DNA of 64,000 nt from Nostoc indistinguendum CM1-VF10 (GTDB lineage Bacteria; Cyanobacteriota; Cyanobacteriia; Cyanobacteriales; Nostocaceae), in contig JAHHHS010000002.1 of the NCBI GenBank assembly GCA_019359215.1, forward strand, positions 62,001-126,000, given 5' to 3'. The notes under the pieces were generated by a model. The model saw only the letters and a list, made by a program, of their open reading frames with translations, had not been told where the DNA came from and searched no databases. The position numbers were made by a program, and so were the translations under genes. This document shows, piece by piece, positions 53,872 through 62,401 of the stretch; the first letter of the stretch is position 1; each line of letters starts with the position of its first letter.

Positions 53872-54600
53872 TTAATTCGGCGGTATTTCTTCAGGTGGTG
53901 CTTCCGCCGGGGGAGCGAGTACCGCATCCGGCGCAATTTCTTCTACGGGAATCGGTTGCTTCTCCTCAATTTCAAAATCTGGTTGCGCTGCTTCCACTAA
54001 TTCAGGAGATGGGGGATGTGGTGGAATCGCTTCCGGTATACTCTCGGTTTTGGCTTCGGTGTCAGTAGTAACTGTCTCCTCTACTGGTTTTTCTAGTATG
54101 GCAGTAGTTTTGTCGATAATCTCAACAGTAGGTTTCTCTGCTATTACAGAGGTAATGTTTTCAGGTTTGGGGGTTGTAGGTGTTTTTTTACTCCCAGTCT
54201 GTTGTACCTTGTCTTTCACACCACTGAAGGTGCTACCAAGACCTTTTTGCAACTGGCCGAGGCGTTCCTGAAGGGAGAACTTATTTACCTGTTCCTGAAT
54301 GCCAGTTTTCACCGTCTCAGGACTGGGTACTTGGGTTTGTTGTACTTGCGGGGTCAGTTGGCGACGTAATGATAGAGTTTGCCAACCAAACCAGGCCAAT
54401 AAAGCCACACTAGCTACATGACCCAGTAACAAACCTCCAGTAATGCGTGGTGCAAACACCCATAAAACTAAGGCGTAAAATAGTCCTACACCACTCCAGA
54501 TAAAGTCATTCTTGCGGTGGATTTCTGGAAAAAAGAAAGCTGATATATAAATGGCTAAACTACCAATACCGACCACCAAAGCTAGGACAAATGCCAGCAT
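53872..54600 (-). CDS. ycf66: Ycf66-family membrane protein
   Basis: 242 residues. Three N-terminal membrane helices (about 1-20, 35-50, 58-76) contain FFPEIHRKNDFIWSGVGLFYALVLWVFAPRI in two parts, the Ycf66 core shared by cyanobacteria and some chloroplasts. The long C-terminal tail is disordered and rich in P, E, T and V. Function unknown, presumably thylakoid or plasma membrane. Divergent from gnd. Confidence 0.85.
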   Translation of the reverse strand: MLAFVLALVVGIGSLAIYISAFFFPEIHRKNDFIWSGVGLFYALVLWVFAPRITGGLLLGHVASVALLAWFGWQTLSLRRQLTPQVQQTQVPSPETVKTGIQEQVNKFSLQERLGQLQKGLGSTFSGVKDKVQQTGSKKTPTTPKPENITSVIAEKPTVEIIDKTTAILEKPVEETVTTDTEAKTESIPEAIPPHPPSPELVEAAQPDFEIEEKQPIPVEEIAPDAVLAPPAEAPPEEIPPN

Positions 54601-54816
54601 TATTTGGTTACTCCTTACTGCATCCTTTGACTATTTCAATTTTGCAAATTTTGCCAGTCAATTGTTGATTTAGATACAATTTAAAATTAATTAGCCGTGT
54701 TAGTTGCGGATTTTTGCCCTTTATTCAAGTCTTAAGGTCTTCTTTAGGGGAGAACGGAAAATATCGGACTACCCTTAAAGGTAAAAGGATCTGCAAGAGT
54801 TAGCCAGAAATTTTTT

Positions 54817-56247
54817 ATGACACTACAAAGCTTTGGTGTGATTGGATTAGCCGTTATGGGTGAGAACATCGCTCTAAACGTGGAGCGCAATGGCTTCCCA
54901 ATTGCAGTTTACAACCGCTCCCGAGAAAAAACGGATGCGTTTATGGCGCAGCGTGCTACAGGACGGAACGTCAAAGCCGCCTTTACCTTGGAAGAATTCG
55001 TTGCCTTATTGGAACGTCCCCGCAAAATCCTAGTAATGGTGCAAGCTGGTAAACCAGTGGATGCGGTGATTGCTCAACTCAAACCCTTGTTAGAGGAAGG
55101 CGATATCATTATCGACGGTGGCAACTCTTGGTTTGAAGATACGGAACGACGCACTCAGGAATTAGAACCCGCAGGGCTTCGGTATCTTGGTATGGGTGTC
55201 AGTGGCGGTGAAGAAGGAGCGCTAAATGGGCCTTCACTGATGCCTGGAGGTACGACAAGCTCTTATGAGTTTCTATCGCCAATTTTCAACAAAATTGCTG
55301 CCCAAGTCGATGATGGTCCTTGTGTAACCTATATTGGCCCTGGTGGTTCTGGCCACTATGTCAAAATGGTACACAACGGCATTGAGTATGGCGATATGCA
55401 GCTAATTGCTGAAGCCTACGACTTGCTGAAAAATGTCGCTGGATTAGACCATAATCAGCTACATGAGGTGTTTGCTGAATGGAACACCACCGATGAACTC
55501 GATTCATTTTTGATTGAGATTACGAAGAATATCTTCCCATATCTTGACCCAGAAACAAATAAACCCCTGGTAGATTTGATTGTTGATGCAGCAGGTCAAA
55601 AGGGAACTGGACGCTGGACTGTGCAAACTGCGTTGGAATTGGGAGTCTCTATTCCCACAATTACAGCAGCAGTTAATGCCCGGATTATCTCTTCTATTAA
55701 AGAGGAGCGCGTTGCAGCATCTAAAGTCCTTACAGGCCCCAGTGGCAAGTATGACGGGCAAAACAAGGACTTTATCAATAAAGTACGCGATGCTCTCTAT
55801 TGCTCAAAAATCTGTTCTTATGCTCAAGGGATGGCGTTGCTATCCACAGCTTCAAAAACATATAACTGGAATTTGGATCTGGGCGAAATGGCGCGGATTT
55901 GGAAAGGTGGTTGTATTATTCGCGCTCGCTTTTTGAATAAGATTAAGAAGGCTTTTAGCGAAAATCCAGCTTTGCCTAACTTGCTATTAGCTCCCGAATT
56001 TAAGCAGACAATTCTCGACAGACAGACTGCTTGGAGGGAAGTGATTGCGACAGCTGCAACACTGGGAATTCCAGTACCCGCATTTAGCGCATCCTTAGAT
56101 TATTTTGACAGCTATCGCCGCGATCGCTTGCCTCAAAATCTAACTCAAGCACAACGCGACTACTTCGGCGCACATACCTACCTGCGTCTTGATAAGCCCG
56201 GAAGTTTCCATACTGAATGGGTACCCATTGCTGAAGCTAAGAAGTAA
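54817..56247 (+). CDS. gnd: 6-phosphogluconate dehydrogenase, decarboxylating
   Basis: 476 residues. The N-terminal Rossmann motif is FGVIGLAVMGENIALNVE, followed by VYNRSREKTDAF for NADP, DGGNSWFEDTERR, MGVSGGEEGALNGPSLMPGG and the catalytic lysine region GHYVKMVHNGIEYGDMQ. It makes ribulose-5-phosphate, CO2 and NADPH in the oxidative pentose phosphate pathway, the main source of reductant in the dark and in heterocysts. A terminator follows. Confidence 0.97.
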   Translation: MTLQSFGVIGLAVMGENIALNVERNGFPIAVYNRSREKTDAFMAQRATGRNVKAAFTLEEFVALLERPRKILVMVQAGKPVDAVIAQLKPLLEEGDIIIDGGNSWFEDTERRTQELEPAGLRYLGMGVSGGEEGALNGPSLMPGGTTSSYEFLSPIFNKIAAQVDDGPCVTYIGPGGSGHYVKMVHNGIEYGDMQLIAEAYDLLKNVAGLDHNQLHEVFAEWNTTDELDSFLIEITKNIFPYLDPETNKPLVDLIVDAAGQKGTGRWTVQTALELGVSIPTITAAVNARIISSIKEERVAASKVLTGPSGKYDGQNKDFINKVRDALYCSKICSYAQGMALLSTASKTYNWNLDLGEMARIWKGGCIIRARFLNKIKKAFSENPALPNLLLAPEFKQTILDRQTAWREVIATAATLGIPVPAFSASLDYFDSYRRDRLPQNLTQAQRDYFGAHTYLRLDKPGSFHTEWVPIAEAKK

Positions 56248-56311
56248 ATTTTCACACATCTACACCAGGATATTGTGAAAGGTTAAAAAGTTTCAGAATA
56301 CAGTTTTAAGG

Positions 56312-56340
56312 GTGGCTCTGAGTTTCAGAGTCACTTTCTT
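56312..56340 (+). terminator. terminator of gnd
   Basis: GTGGCTCTGA pairs with TCAGAGTCAC (one G-T pair) around GTTT, followed by TTTCTTTTT. It lies 65 bases after the gnd stop. Confidence 0.85.
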
Positions 56341-56426
56341 TTTAGGGAACTCCAAAAAATAAATTATCCCATTTTTGGAATCAAAACGACTTTTCCTCTC
56401 CCTGCCCCTGCTCCATTGCCTCTTGT

Positions 56427-58559
56427 TCAACGGATACGCACAAATCCGGCTTCATTCATCAGTTTTTGTCCCTGATTTGTTAGTAGCATTTTGGCGTATG
56501 CCTCGCCCGCTTGTTGTTCTAAACTGTTATTATTCTGCTTAACTATGACAAACATCTGGCGTGTAATTGGATACTCACCTTTTTTGAAAGCATCAATGTT
56601 TAACTTGTTCCGTTGATTCGGACATTGATCGGCTTTAATCAAAGGTTCTGTATAAGGAGATACAAAATTCTTCCCTTGTTTAGCAATTGGCAGTGGTTTA
56701 ATCTGACATTGGGGGACAACTTCTGGAGCCGAAGCGTAGTAAATACCACTGCGATCGCTTGCTAATTTTCTCAGTCCATCTGTTGTATCGTATACGTATA
56801 CTACGTTACTTCCCAGTTTTTCTTTACCGAGAACATTGTCAACTAAGAACTCTACAGTGCCTCCATCTTCAAGGCGACGGGAGTAAGCAGTAATTTTTAG
56901 GTTAGGGCCGCCAACCTGATTCCAGTTAGTTATTTTCCCAGTGTAAATATCTTTGATTTGCCCCAAGGTTAGCCCTGGAATTTGCAGAGTGGGGTGAACA
57001 GCGATCGCTAATCCTTCCAAAGCCACTGGAGTTTGTTTCAGGCTCAAGCCCCGTTGTTGAGCTTGTTGATACTCTCTGTCTGCGATCGGGCGGGAGGATT
57101 GCGAAAAGGTAAGTTGTCCTTCCAACAACATCCGAATTCCCGTACCAGAACCTGGTGTAGCATTAATCGCATCTGTATAGCGCAATTCAAACTGCGGATG
57201 TGCTTTTTTAATTTCAGGATCTACACGTTGCCGAATTGGTGCCCAAGATGTGCTACCACCATAAAACCATGTTCCTTCGGGAGCAGTTACAGAGCTAAAA
57301 TCGGAATTGACTTTTTTTCCAACTAAATAGGCTATACCACTAATAATAACCAGACCAAGCAAACCAACTAATAACCACGGCTTGATATTTTTCTTTGGTT
57401 GATGAGTTGAATCCTCTGGCTTGGTTGAAGTCAGATGTGGCGGATAACTTTCGCGTAATCCTTGCCAAGTCAACGGTTCAACATTAGCTTCAATACAAAT
57501 TGTTGGCAACCAAATTGCACCTGGATAATCAGACTTAAAATGTTCTAGGCGTTTGCGGGCTTTTTTTACAGAAGTAAATAATGACTTATTATTATGGGTA
57601 AATTCTTGGAAAAAGTATCTTAAAAAATCTACTGCTACGGGATCTGGAACAGGTTCCCGCATGATAATAACTTGAGGTAAATGTATTTGGGCAAGTTGGT
57701 TAGCTAATCCTAAACCATCACAAGAATTAAAAATTGCTAACTGTAATCCTTTGTCAATAGCTTGCTTCAAAGCCTCCTTAAATTCCTCAATAGTCAAACT
57801 CTCTTCATCGTTAAGTTCAATCCAACCTATCTGCCCATCTTCTTGACTTCCACTATGTCCCGTAAAAACGAAAATATGGTGGCCTTGTTCATCCCAAAGA
57901 GCATCACACAAATCTCGGCGGCTAGGCTTAATTAAACAGCGTACTTCTACGCCATCTGTTTCTAAGTCTTGAATTACTTTTAAGTCATCTTTTGTATTAA
58001 TGCCGTCACTTCTGCCCACAGCAACTAAAATTCTGACTTTTGTACTTTGAGGAACTAGTTTATTTATCTTAGTATTCGAGCTTTTAGGTGCACTGAGGGC
58101 AACTTCGGCGTTGGGATAGTGTTCTTCTAATAAATTCCATGCTTGCCAAGGAAGGCGGCGTAAATCGATATCTTTGGCATCAATGATCACGCGAATCTCA
58201 TCATTTGACTGATGTAATTGTTGAGCGATCGCAATTAATCTATCTCGGATTGGTTGCCACCTGCTATCTCCAGAGTTGAGCCATTGATTCAGATAATCCT
58301 TGACTGCTGCGGTGTGTTCCACGTGGGAGTGATTCGTCGCACTTTTAGGCGTAAGACGTAACCCTGGTGCAGGAGAAACGCAATAACGCACAGCCTCAAT
58401 TTCACGATAGGCTGACTGCCATTGATTGAAGGATGATTCTAAATCTGGTGGTAATGGAGGCAAAAATCCTTCCGTTTCTTCATCCAAGTTCTTTGCTGTT
58501 AGAATTACCAGAAATCCATTTTGTGAGTTATGTCTGAGTTTCAATTTGACGATCGCCAT
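56427..58559 (-). CDS. CHAT protease domain - transmembrane helix - PstS-like domain fusion
   Basis: 710 residues. The N-terminal 370 contain a CHAT (caspase-like) domain with catalytic His235 in FTGHSG and Cys280 in FNSCDG. One membrane helix follows at about 394-412. Residues 425-710 are a PstS-like binding domain with YGGSTSWAPIR, GSGTGIRML, QSSRP, DIYTGKITNW and GGTVEFL, closely similar to the proteins at 2290-3333 and 3739-4785. The topology would place the protease in the cytoplasm and the binding domain outside, a ligand-sensing protease. It is the last gene of a sigma-DUF1822-CHAT operon. Confidence 0.9.
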   Translation of the reverse strand: MAIVKLKLRHNSQNGFLVILTAKNLDEETEGFLPPLPPDLESSFNQWQSAYREIEAVRYCVSPAPGLRLTPKSATNHSHVEHTAAVKDYLNQWLNSGDSRWQPIRDRLIAIAQQLHQSNDEIRVIIDAKDIDLRRLPWQAWNLLEEHYPNAEVALSAPKSSNTKINKLVPQSTKVRILVAVGRSDGINTKDDLKVIQDLETDGVEVRCLIKPSRRDLCDALWDEQGHHIFVFTGHSGSQEDGQIGWIELNDEESLTIEEFKEALKQAIDKGLQLAIFNSCDGLGLANQLAQIHLPQVIIMREPVPDPVAVDFLRYFFQEFTHNNKSLFTSVKKARKRLEHFKSDYPGAIWLPTICIEANVEPLTWQGLRESYPPHLTSTKPEDSTHQPKKNIKPWLLVGLLGLVIISGIAYLVGKKVNSDFSSVTAPEGTWFYGGSTSWAPIRQRVDPEIKKAHPQFELRYTDAINATPGSGTGIRMLLEGQLTFSQSSRPIADREYQQAQQRGLSLKQTPVALEGLAIAVHPTLQIPGLTLGQIKDIYTGKITNWNQVGGPNLKITAYSRRLEDGGTVEFLVDNVLGKEKLGSNVVYVYDTTDGLRKLASDRSGIYYASAPEVVPQCQIKPLPIAKQGKNFVSPYTEPLIKADQCPNQRNKLNIDAFKKGEYPITRQMFVIVKQNNNSLEQQAGEAYAKMLLTNQGQKLMNEAGFVRIR

Positions 58560-58580
58560 TGCTGTCTCCTTGCGTTTGTC

Positions 58581-59486
58581 TTAAACAACAAACTCTTCAA
58601 TCAGACTTGTTTCCTCTAACACTATATTGACACTGAATGTTTCCTCGTGCTGGCAGCTAAACTCTAGTTGCATCCAGTCATCTGCATTTCTTGCTTGCAC
58701 TTCCATGACAGTGTTTCCCGATTCATCAAGGACAATCATTTGTAAACCTGGTGGTAGATGAATAGAATCATCACCGGGATAAATCCGCAGGCGAATATCA
58801 AAAACTTCGCTATCTGTAGGAGTTAACTGCAATAACAACAGTACTTGGCTTTCCAAGTCAATCACCTTCGCCCGGCTGATGGAGTTAGTTGAGGGACGAG
58901 TCATTGTGCTACTGCTTCTCAAATTGTTAGCAAACACTAACTCTGGTGGTTGCCAATCTGTCTCAAAAATTCCTGTAATCCATTGACGCAGATTTATTAA
59001 TAGCGTTCGTCTATGTATAATCTCGAAAAGAGGATCAAAGGATTGCAGTTGTGCTATTTGCAGTATTGCTGGTGATTCAGCCATCTCCCTTGCTGGAAGA
59101 AATCCTAGTAATTCTACATAATCTAATTGCTGACTAAACTGAACTCCTACATAACCAATGCGCTCTCTTGTCATAGTTAAAGGCAAGACTATAGCAGCCT
59201 CACCCGGTAATACTGGACGACATTCAAGCTTACCGACACCCGGCAAGACTAAATCAGCAACATCAAAAATTGCCCTTAAAGCACGATGCCAACTGTCCCC
59301 TTGATTCAGCGCTGTCTCAATGTTTAGCCATTTGAGGTAGCTGTGAACGGCATAAACAGCTAGAGTATTCAGATAAACTTGTTTTCCCTTTTGGGGGTTA
59401 TCTTGCTGGGCAGCAAATTCTTCAGCCCAACGGTGGGCATTTTGGGGGAGAGGGACGCTTAAAATATGTGATTGTGTGTTAGTCAT
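58581..59486 (-). CDS. DUF1822 family protein
   Basis: 301 residues. Features of the family: HRWAEEFAAQQ near the start, VYLNTLAVYAVHSYLKWLNIET, EAAIVLPLTMTRERIGYVGVQF, then a C-terminal beta-rich part (FDIRLRIYPGDDSIHLPPGLQ). DUF1822 genes usually lie between a sigma-like gene and a CHAT-protein gene in cyanobacteria, as here. It shares one base with the upstream sigma gene and ends 21 bases before the CHAT gene. Biochemical role unknown. Confidence 0.9.
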   Translation of the reverse strand: MTNTQSHILSVPLPQNAHRWAEEFAAQQDNPQKGKQVYLNTLAVYAVHSYLKWLNIETALNQGDSWHRALRAIFDVADLVLPGVGKLECRPVLPGEAAIVLPLTMTRERIGYVGVQFSQQLDYVELLGFLPAREMAESPAILQIAQLQSFDPLFEIIHRRTLLINLRQWITGIFETDWQPPELVFANNLRSSSTMTRPSTNSISRAKVIDLESQVLLLLQLTPTDSEVFDIRLRIYPGDDSIHLPPGLQMIVLDESGNTVMEVQARNADDWMQLEFSCQHEETFSVNIVLEETSLIEEFVV

Positions 59487-60199
59487 TAGTCAGATCCGAA
59501 ATTCATACCAATCTCTTTTAGCAGGGGAAGGCAATTTTTCTTCCAGTGAGAATAAAGAGTTTGATTGCTTATATTTAACTCTCTGGCAATATCAGCGATT
59601 TTATGAGGTGGTTGTTCCAGAAGTAAGCGCATTGCCAATAAGTGGCAATGACATTCTGGATTTTTGCGGGGATGACTAGCTGTTAATTTACCCTCTTCGT
59701 CTTGCTCAATATATTGCCAGATGCGTTTACCAAGGGATTGGCGCTCAACTTCTTGGATTTGGGCAATTTTGATATCCAGTAAATCTAAAGAAATAGTTTG
59801 TGACTGACGGTCTGGCAAAATATTGAGCAGGGTTGTTTCGTCACCTTCATCGTTACGGGTAGGCCTGTCTAAACTGACGGTATAATTACTATCTGGTCTG
59901 TATAAATCTTTAATACGCCACTTGAGATAGCCATTAATCCAGATTACTAGGCTTTGTTGGAAAGAAGGCGATACTCCGAAGGAGTCACTTCGTGAACGCG
60001 GTTCAAACTCGCAAATCTTCCGGCTCACCCATTCCCAAGTTTGATTTAAGGCTTCTAAATAGTCTTGGTGTCCAGACTTATAAATGCCAGGGAGTTGTTG
60101 AATGACCATAAGCAGTCTATTTAATGCTTTCTGCCTTTCTAGACTGGGGTCTCGGTAGCTGCATACCTCATCAATCAGTTTTTTAAGTTGTTCATCCAC
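59486..60199 (-). CDS. sigma-70-like regulator (cyanobacterial, with region 4 helix-turn-helix)
   Basis: 237 residues. A helical N-terminal part with WEWVSRKICEF and WINGYLKWRIKDLYRP corresponds to a reduced sigma region 2. The C-terminus has a region-4-like helix-turn-helix (HKIADIARELNISNQTLYSHW). A CxCH motif (ECHCHLLAMRL) precedes it. It is the first gene of the operon with DUF1822 and the CHAT-PstS fusion and probably directs or controls transcription of a stress regulon. Start chosen as ATG 60199. Confidence 0.8.
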   Translation of the reverse strand: MDEQLKKLIDEVCSYRDPSLERQKALNRLLMVIQQLPGIYKSGHQDYLEALNQTWEWVSRKICEFEPRSRSDSFGVSPSFQQSLVIWINGYLKWRIKDLYRPDSNYTVSLDRPTRNDEGDETTLLNILPDRQSQTISLDLLDIKIAQIQEVERQSLGKRIWQYIEQDEEGKLTASHPRKNPECHCHLLAMRLLLEQPPHKIADIARELNISNQTLYSHWKKNCLPLLKEIGMNFGSD

Positions 60200-60591
60200 A
60201 ACGGTTTTGCTCCCAAGCTGCTATGGCGCTGTTAATTGCTTACCTGAAAGACACAAAGCTTTTGCTGCTTGAGTTTACCTGATTTTTAATTGACTTATTA
60301 CGTGTGGATCTTACAAATATCAACAAGATTTTATTACTCTTGCTAGAGAAAATTCATGGGGAGCATGGCAGGCAGTTAAGCTAAAACCCAAAAGCCTTTG
60401 AGATTAAGGTTTTGCGTCGATTTGGTCGTGAACAATAAGATCCCTGGCTTCTTTAAGATGTCCGGGATCTGAATTTTTTGATTAATTCATTTCATAAAAA
60501 TAAAAATACTGGATGTAAATCTAATAAGATCCGCAAGTATAAAACTTGCTGTATCTGATTAAAACTACTCTTCCTGAGATAGGTGTGATAT
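60200..60591. other. divergent promoter spacer with an orphan terminator-like hairpin
   Basis: About 390 bases between the sigma-like gene and the PspA-like gene. No frame with coding features. It holds the hairpin at 60438-60479 and a smaller GCAAGT/ACTTGC hairpin near 60532-60548. Confidence 0.5.
60438..60479 (+). terminator. terminator-like hairpin in the leader of the PspA-PstS operon
   Basis: AGATCCC(T)GG pairs with CC(G)GGATCT, followed by GAATTTTTT. It lies about 115 bases upstream of the PspA-like start and downstream of no recognised gene on that strand, so it may be an attenuator or end a short unannotated transcript. Confidence 0.55.
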
Positions 60592-61305
60592 ATGAAAAAA
60601 GCTATGTACTGGTTAATGGGTGAAAAAGCAGGAAGAACCATAGTTGGTACTTGGAATTGGCTATGGGGAATGCCGATGGAATCTGGCGGTAAGGTGGCTG
60701 TAGCCGTAGCTGAAGAATCATTGCAATCAATGCAGGAATCGGTACAAAAGCTAGCTCAAGCTGTTGCCATGCAAGAAGGTTCTTATAAAACAGCTAAAAA
60801 TAAATACGAGACAAAAGTTAAAGAATTACGGACTTTGGAGCAGCAAGCAAATATTGCCCAGCGCAGTGGTAATCAAGAAGCAGCGCGGATGGCAATGGCT
60901 AAGGCAATTCAGACAGAGCAGATTTTGCCCAAATTAGAAGAAATGGTTAAACAGGCTGAAACATCTGTGAATGCTTCCAAAGACAAGCTGAACCGGGAGC
61001 GCATGAAGCTAGAAACCTACAAAGCTGATATGCAAAATATGAAAGATATGTCAGAGGTGAATGAGGCACTAGCGATGATTGCCAAAGTCAATAATGAATT
61101 TGATATTGGTTCGGCGAAAAGTGATTTTGAAAAAGCTAAAAATGCAGTTGAAAGGCGGAATCTACAAACTGGCGCTTTAGCTGAAATCTCTGAAAACCCA
61201 ACTGAAAAACTCCAGGCTGAAATAGAACGAATGACTGTAGATGATGAAGTTTCTCGTCGTTTGCAAATGTTAAGTGAATCAAGTATTGAAAAACTACCAG
61301 AGTAA
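60592..61305 (+). CDS. PspA/IM30-like coiled-coil protein
   Basis: 237 residues, almost entirely helical. An N-terminal stretch with WLMGEKAGRTIVGTWNWLWG could be an amphipathic membrane-binding helix, followed by long coiled-coil segments (KNKYETKVKELRTLEQQA, ASKDKLNRERMKLETYKADM), the PspA fold. PspA and Vipp1/IM30 protect or remodel membranes under stress. This member is divergent from the canonical Vipp1. It is followed after 6 bases by a PstS-like gene, so the two form an operon. Confidence 0.75.
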   Translation: MKKAMYWLMGEKAGRTIVGTWNWLWGMPMESGGKVAVAVAEESLQSMQESVQKLAQAVAMQEGSYKTAKNKYETKVKELRTLEQQANIAQRSGNQEAARMAMAKAIQTEQILPKLEEMVKQAETSVNASKDKLNRERMKLETYKADMQNMKDMSEVNEALAMIAKVNNEFDIGSAKSDFEKAKNAVERRNLQTGALAEISENPTEKLQAEIERMTVDDEVSRRLQMLSESSIEKLPE

Positions 61306-61311
61306 AAATTT

Positions 61312-62193
61312 ATGAGTCAAAAAAGCGCTCCTCCTCCAATTGTTTTTATCCTGACTTTTCTAGCTTTAATGGGTGGTGGTTACTGGTTCTTTGTAATCAG
61401 ACCAAGTAATTCTACTCCTCCAGTCAACACACCTTCTGTTAGTAATTCGACTTTTTCACCCCCAAGTTCAGTACAAAGCGGTACTACTTTGAAAATAGAC
61501 GGTTCTACGAGCATGGTGACAATTAACCAAAATCTCAAAAGAGGTTTTGAGAGGCAGTTTCCTGGTACAAATGTTATCACTAGTGCTAATGGTTCTCAAA
61601 ATGGGATCACGGATTTGGTAGCGGGTAGAGTAGATATTGCGGCGGTATCGCGATCGCTAACTGCACAAGAACAAAGTCAGGGATTGATGGCGGCGTCTGT
61701 GACAAAAGATGCGATCGCGCTTGTAGTTGGCAAAGCAAATCCTTTTAATCAAGGATTAACCAGCGCCCAAGTAGCAGATATTTTTCAGGGTAAAATTAAT
61801 AACTGGTCAGCCGTAGGTGGTAACAGTGGAACTATCCGAGTCATTAATCGACCGGCAATTAGTGGAACGCATCAAGCATTTCAGGAAATGGTATTGAAGG
61901 GAGTTAATTTTGGCACAACATCAAACATTGCAACACTATCACGAGATGCCACAACTCCTCTACTCCAAGCTTTAGGAACTGATGGTATCGCCTATGCAAC
62001 ATTTGAACAAGTTGCTAATCAACAAACAGTGCGATTTGTTCCAATTGATGGATTGACTCCCGATGCAAATGCTTATCCCTACAAACGGCAACTTTTTTAT
62101 GTCTATAAAAACCCTGCTAGCCCTGGAGTTCAAGCTTTCTTAAGCTATGCAACTTCGCCTCAAGGGCAGCAAGCTATGATACTGGAGAATTAA
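61312..62193 (+). CDS. membrane-anchored PstS-like substrate-binding protein (second subfamily)
   Basis: 293 residues. N-terminus MSQKSAPPPIVFILTFLALM carries one membrane anchor similar to the MSQK start of the copies at 2290 and 3739. The binding domain has LKIDGSTSMVTIN, DIAAVSRSL, DIFQGKINNWSAVGG and NRPAISGTHQAF, closer to classical phosphate-binding PstS (the SGTHQAF loop) than the other copies. No pstCAB genes are near. It forms an operon with the PspA-like gene. Sensor or ligand-delivery role is inferred. Confidence 0.85.
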   Translation: MSQKSAPPPIVFILTFLALMGGGYWFFVIRPSNSTPPVNTPSVSNSTFSPPSSVQSGTTLKIDGSTSMVTINQNLKRGFERQFPGTNVITSANGSQNGITDLVAGRVDIAAVSRSLTAQEQSQGLMAASVTKDAIALVVGKANPFNQGLTSAQVADIFQGKINNWSAVGGNSGTIRVINRPAISGTHQAFQEMVLKGVNFGTTSNIATLSRDATTPLLQALGTDGIAYATFEQVANQQTVRFVPIDGLTPDANAYPYKRQLFYVYKNPASPGVQAFLSYATSPQGQQAMILEN

Positions 62194-62198
62194 TTCAT

Positions 62199-62338
62199 CT
62201 ATACAACTCCTATTTAATTCGTCAACTTCTTTCGTTCTTCTATTGGCGCTCTTCTCTGCGAGACGCTGCGCGATAGCGGTATGCCTCCGGCACGCTATGC
62301 GAACGATAATTTTTATAACTCAAATAGGATTGCTATAG
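62199..62338. mobile_element. 140-bp inverted-repeat element with MITE-like ends
   Basis: The left end CTATACAACTCCTATTTAA and the right end read from the other strand CTATAGCAATCCTATTTGA match at about 14 of 19 positions and resemble the ends of the MITEs at 31234 and 36768. Inside is a palindromic stretch (GCGCGATAGCG ... CGCTATGCGAACG) of the dispersed Nostoc type. Confidence 0.6.
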
Positions 62339-62401
62339 AGGATGATTAATTTGAATGCGTTATTTTACTTGCAATGATGGTTTCTTTGAGCGGATAGATT
62401 T

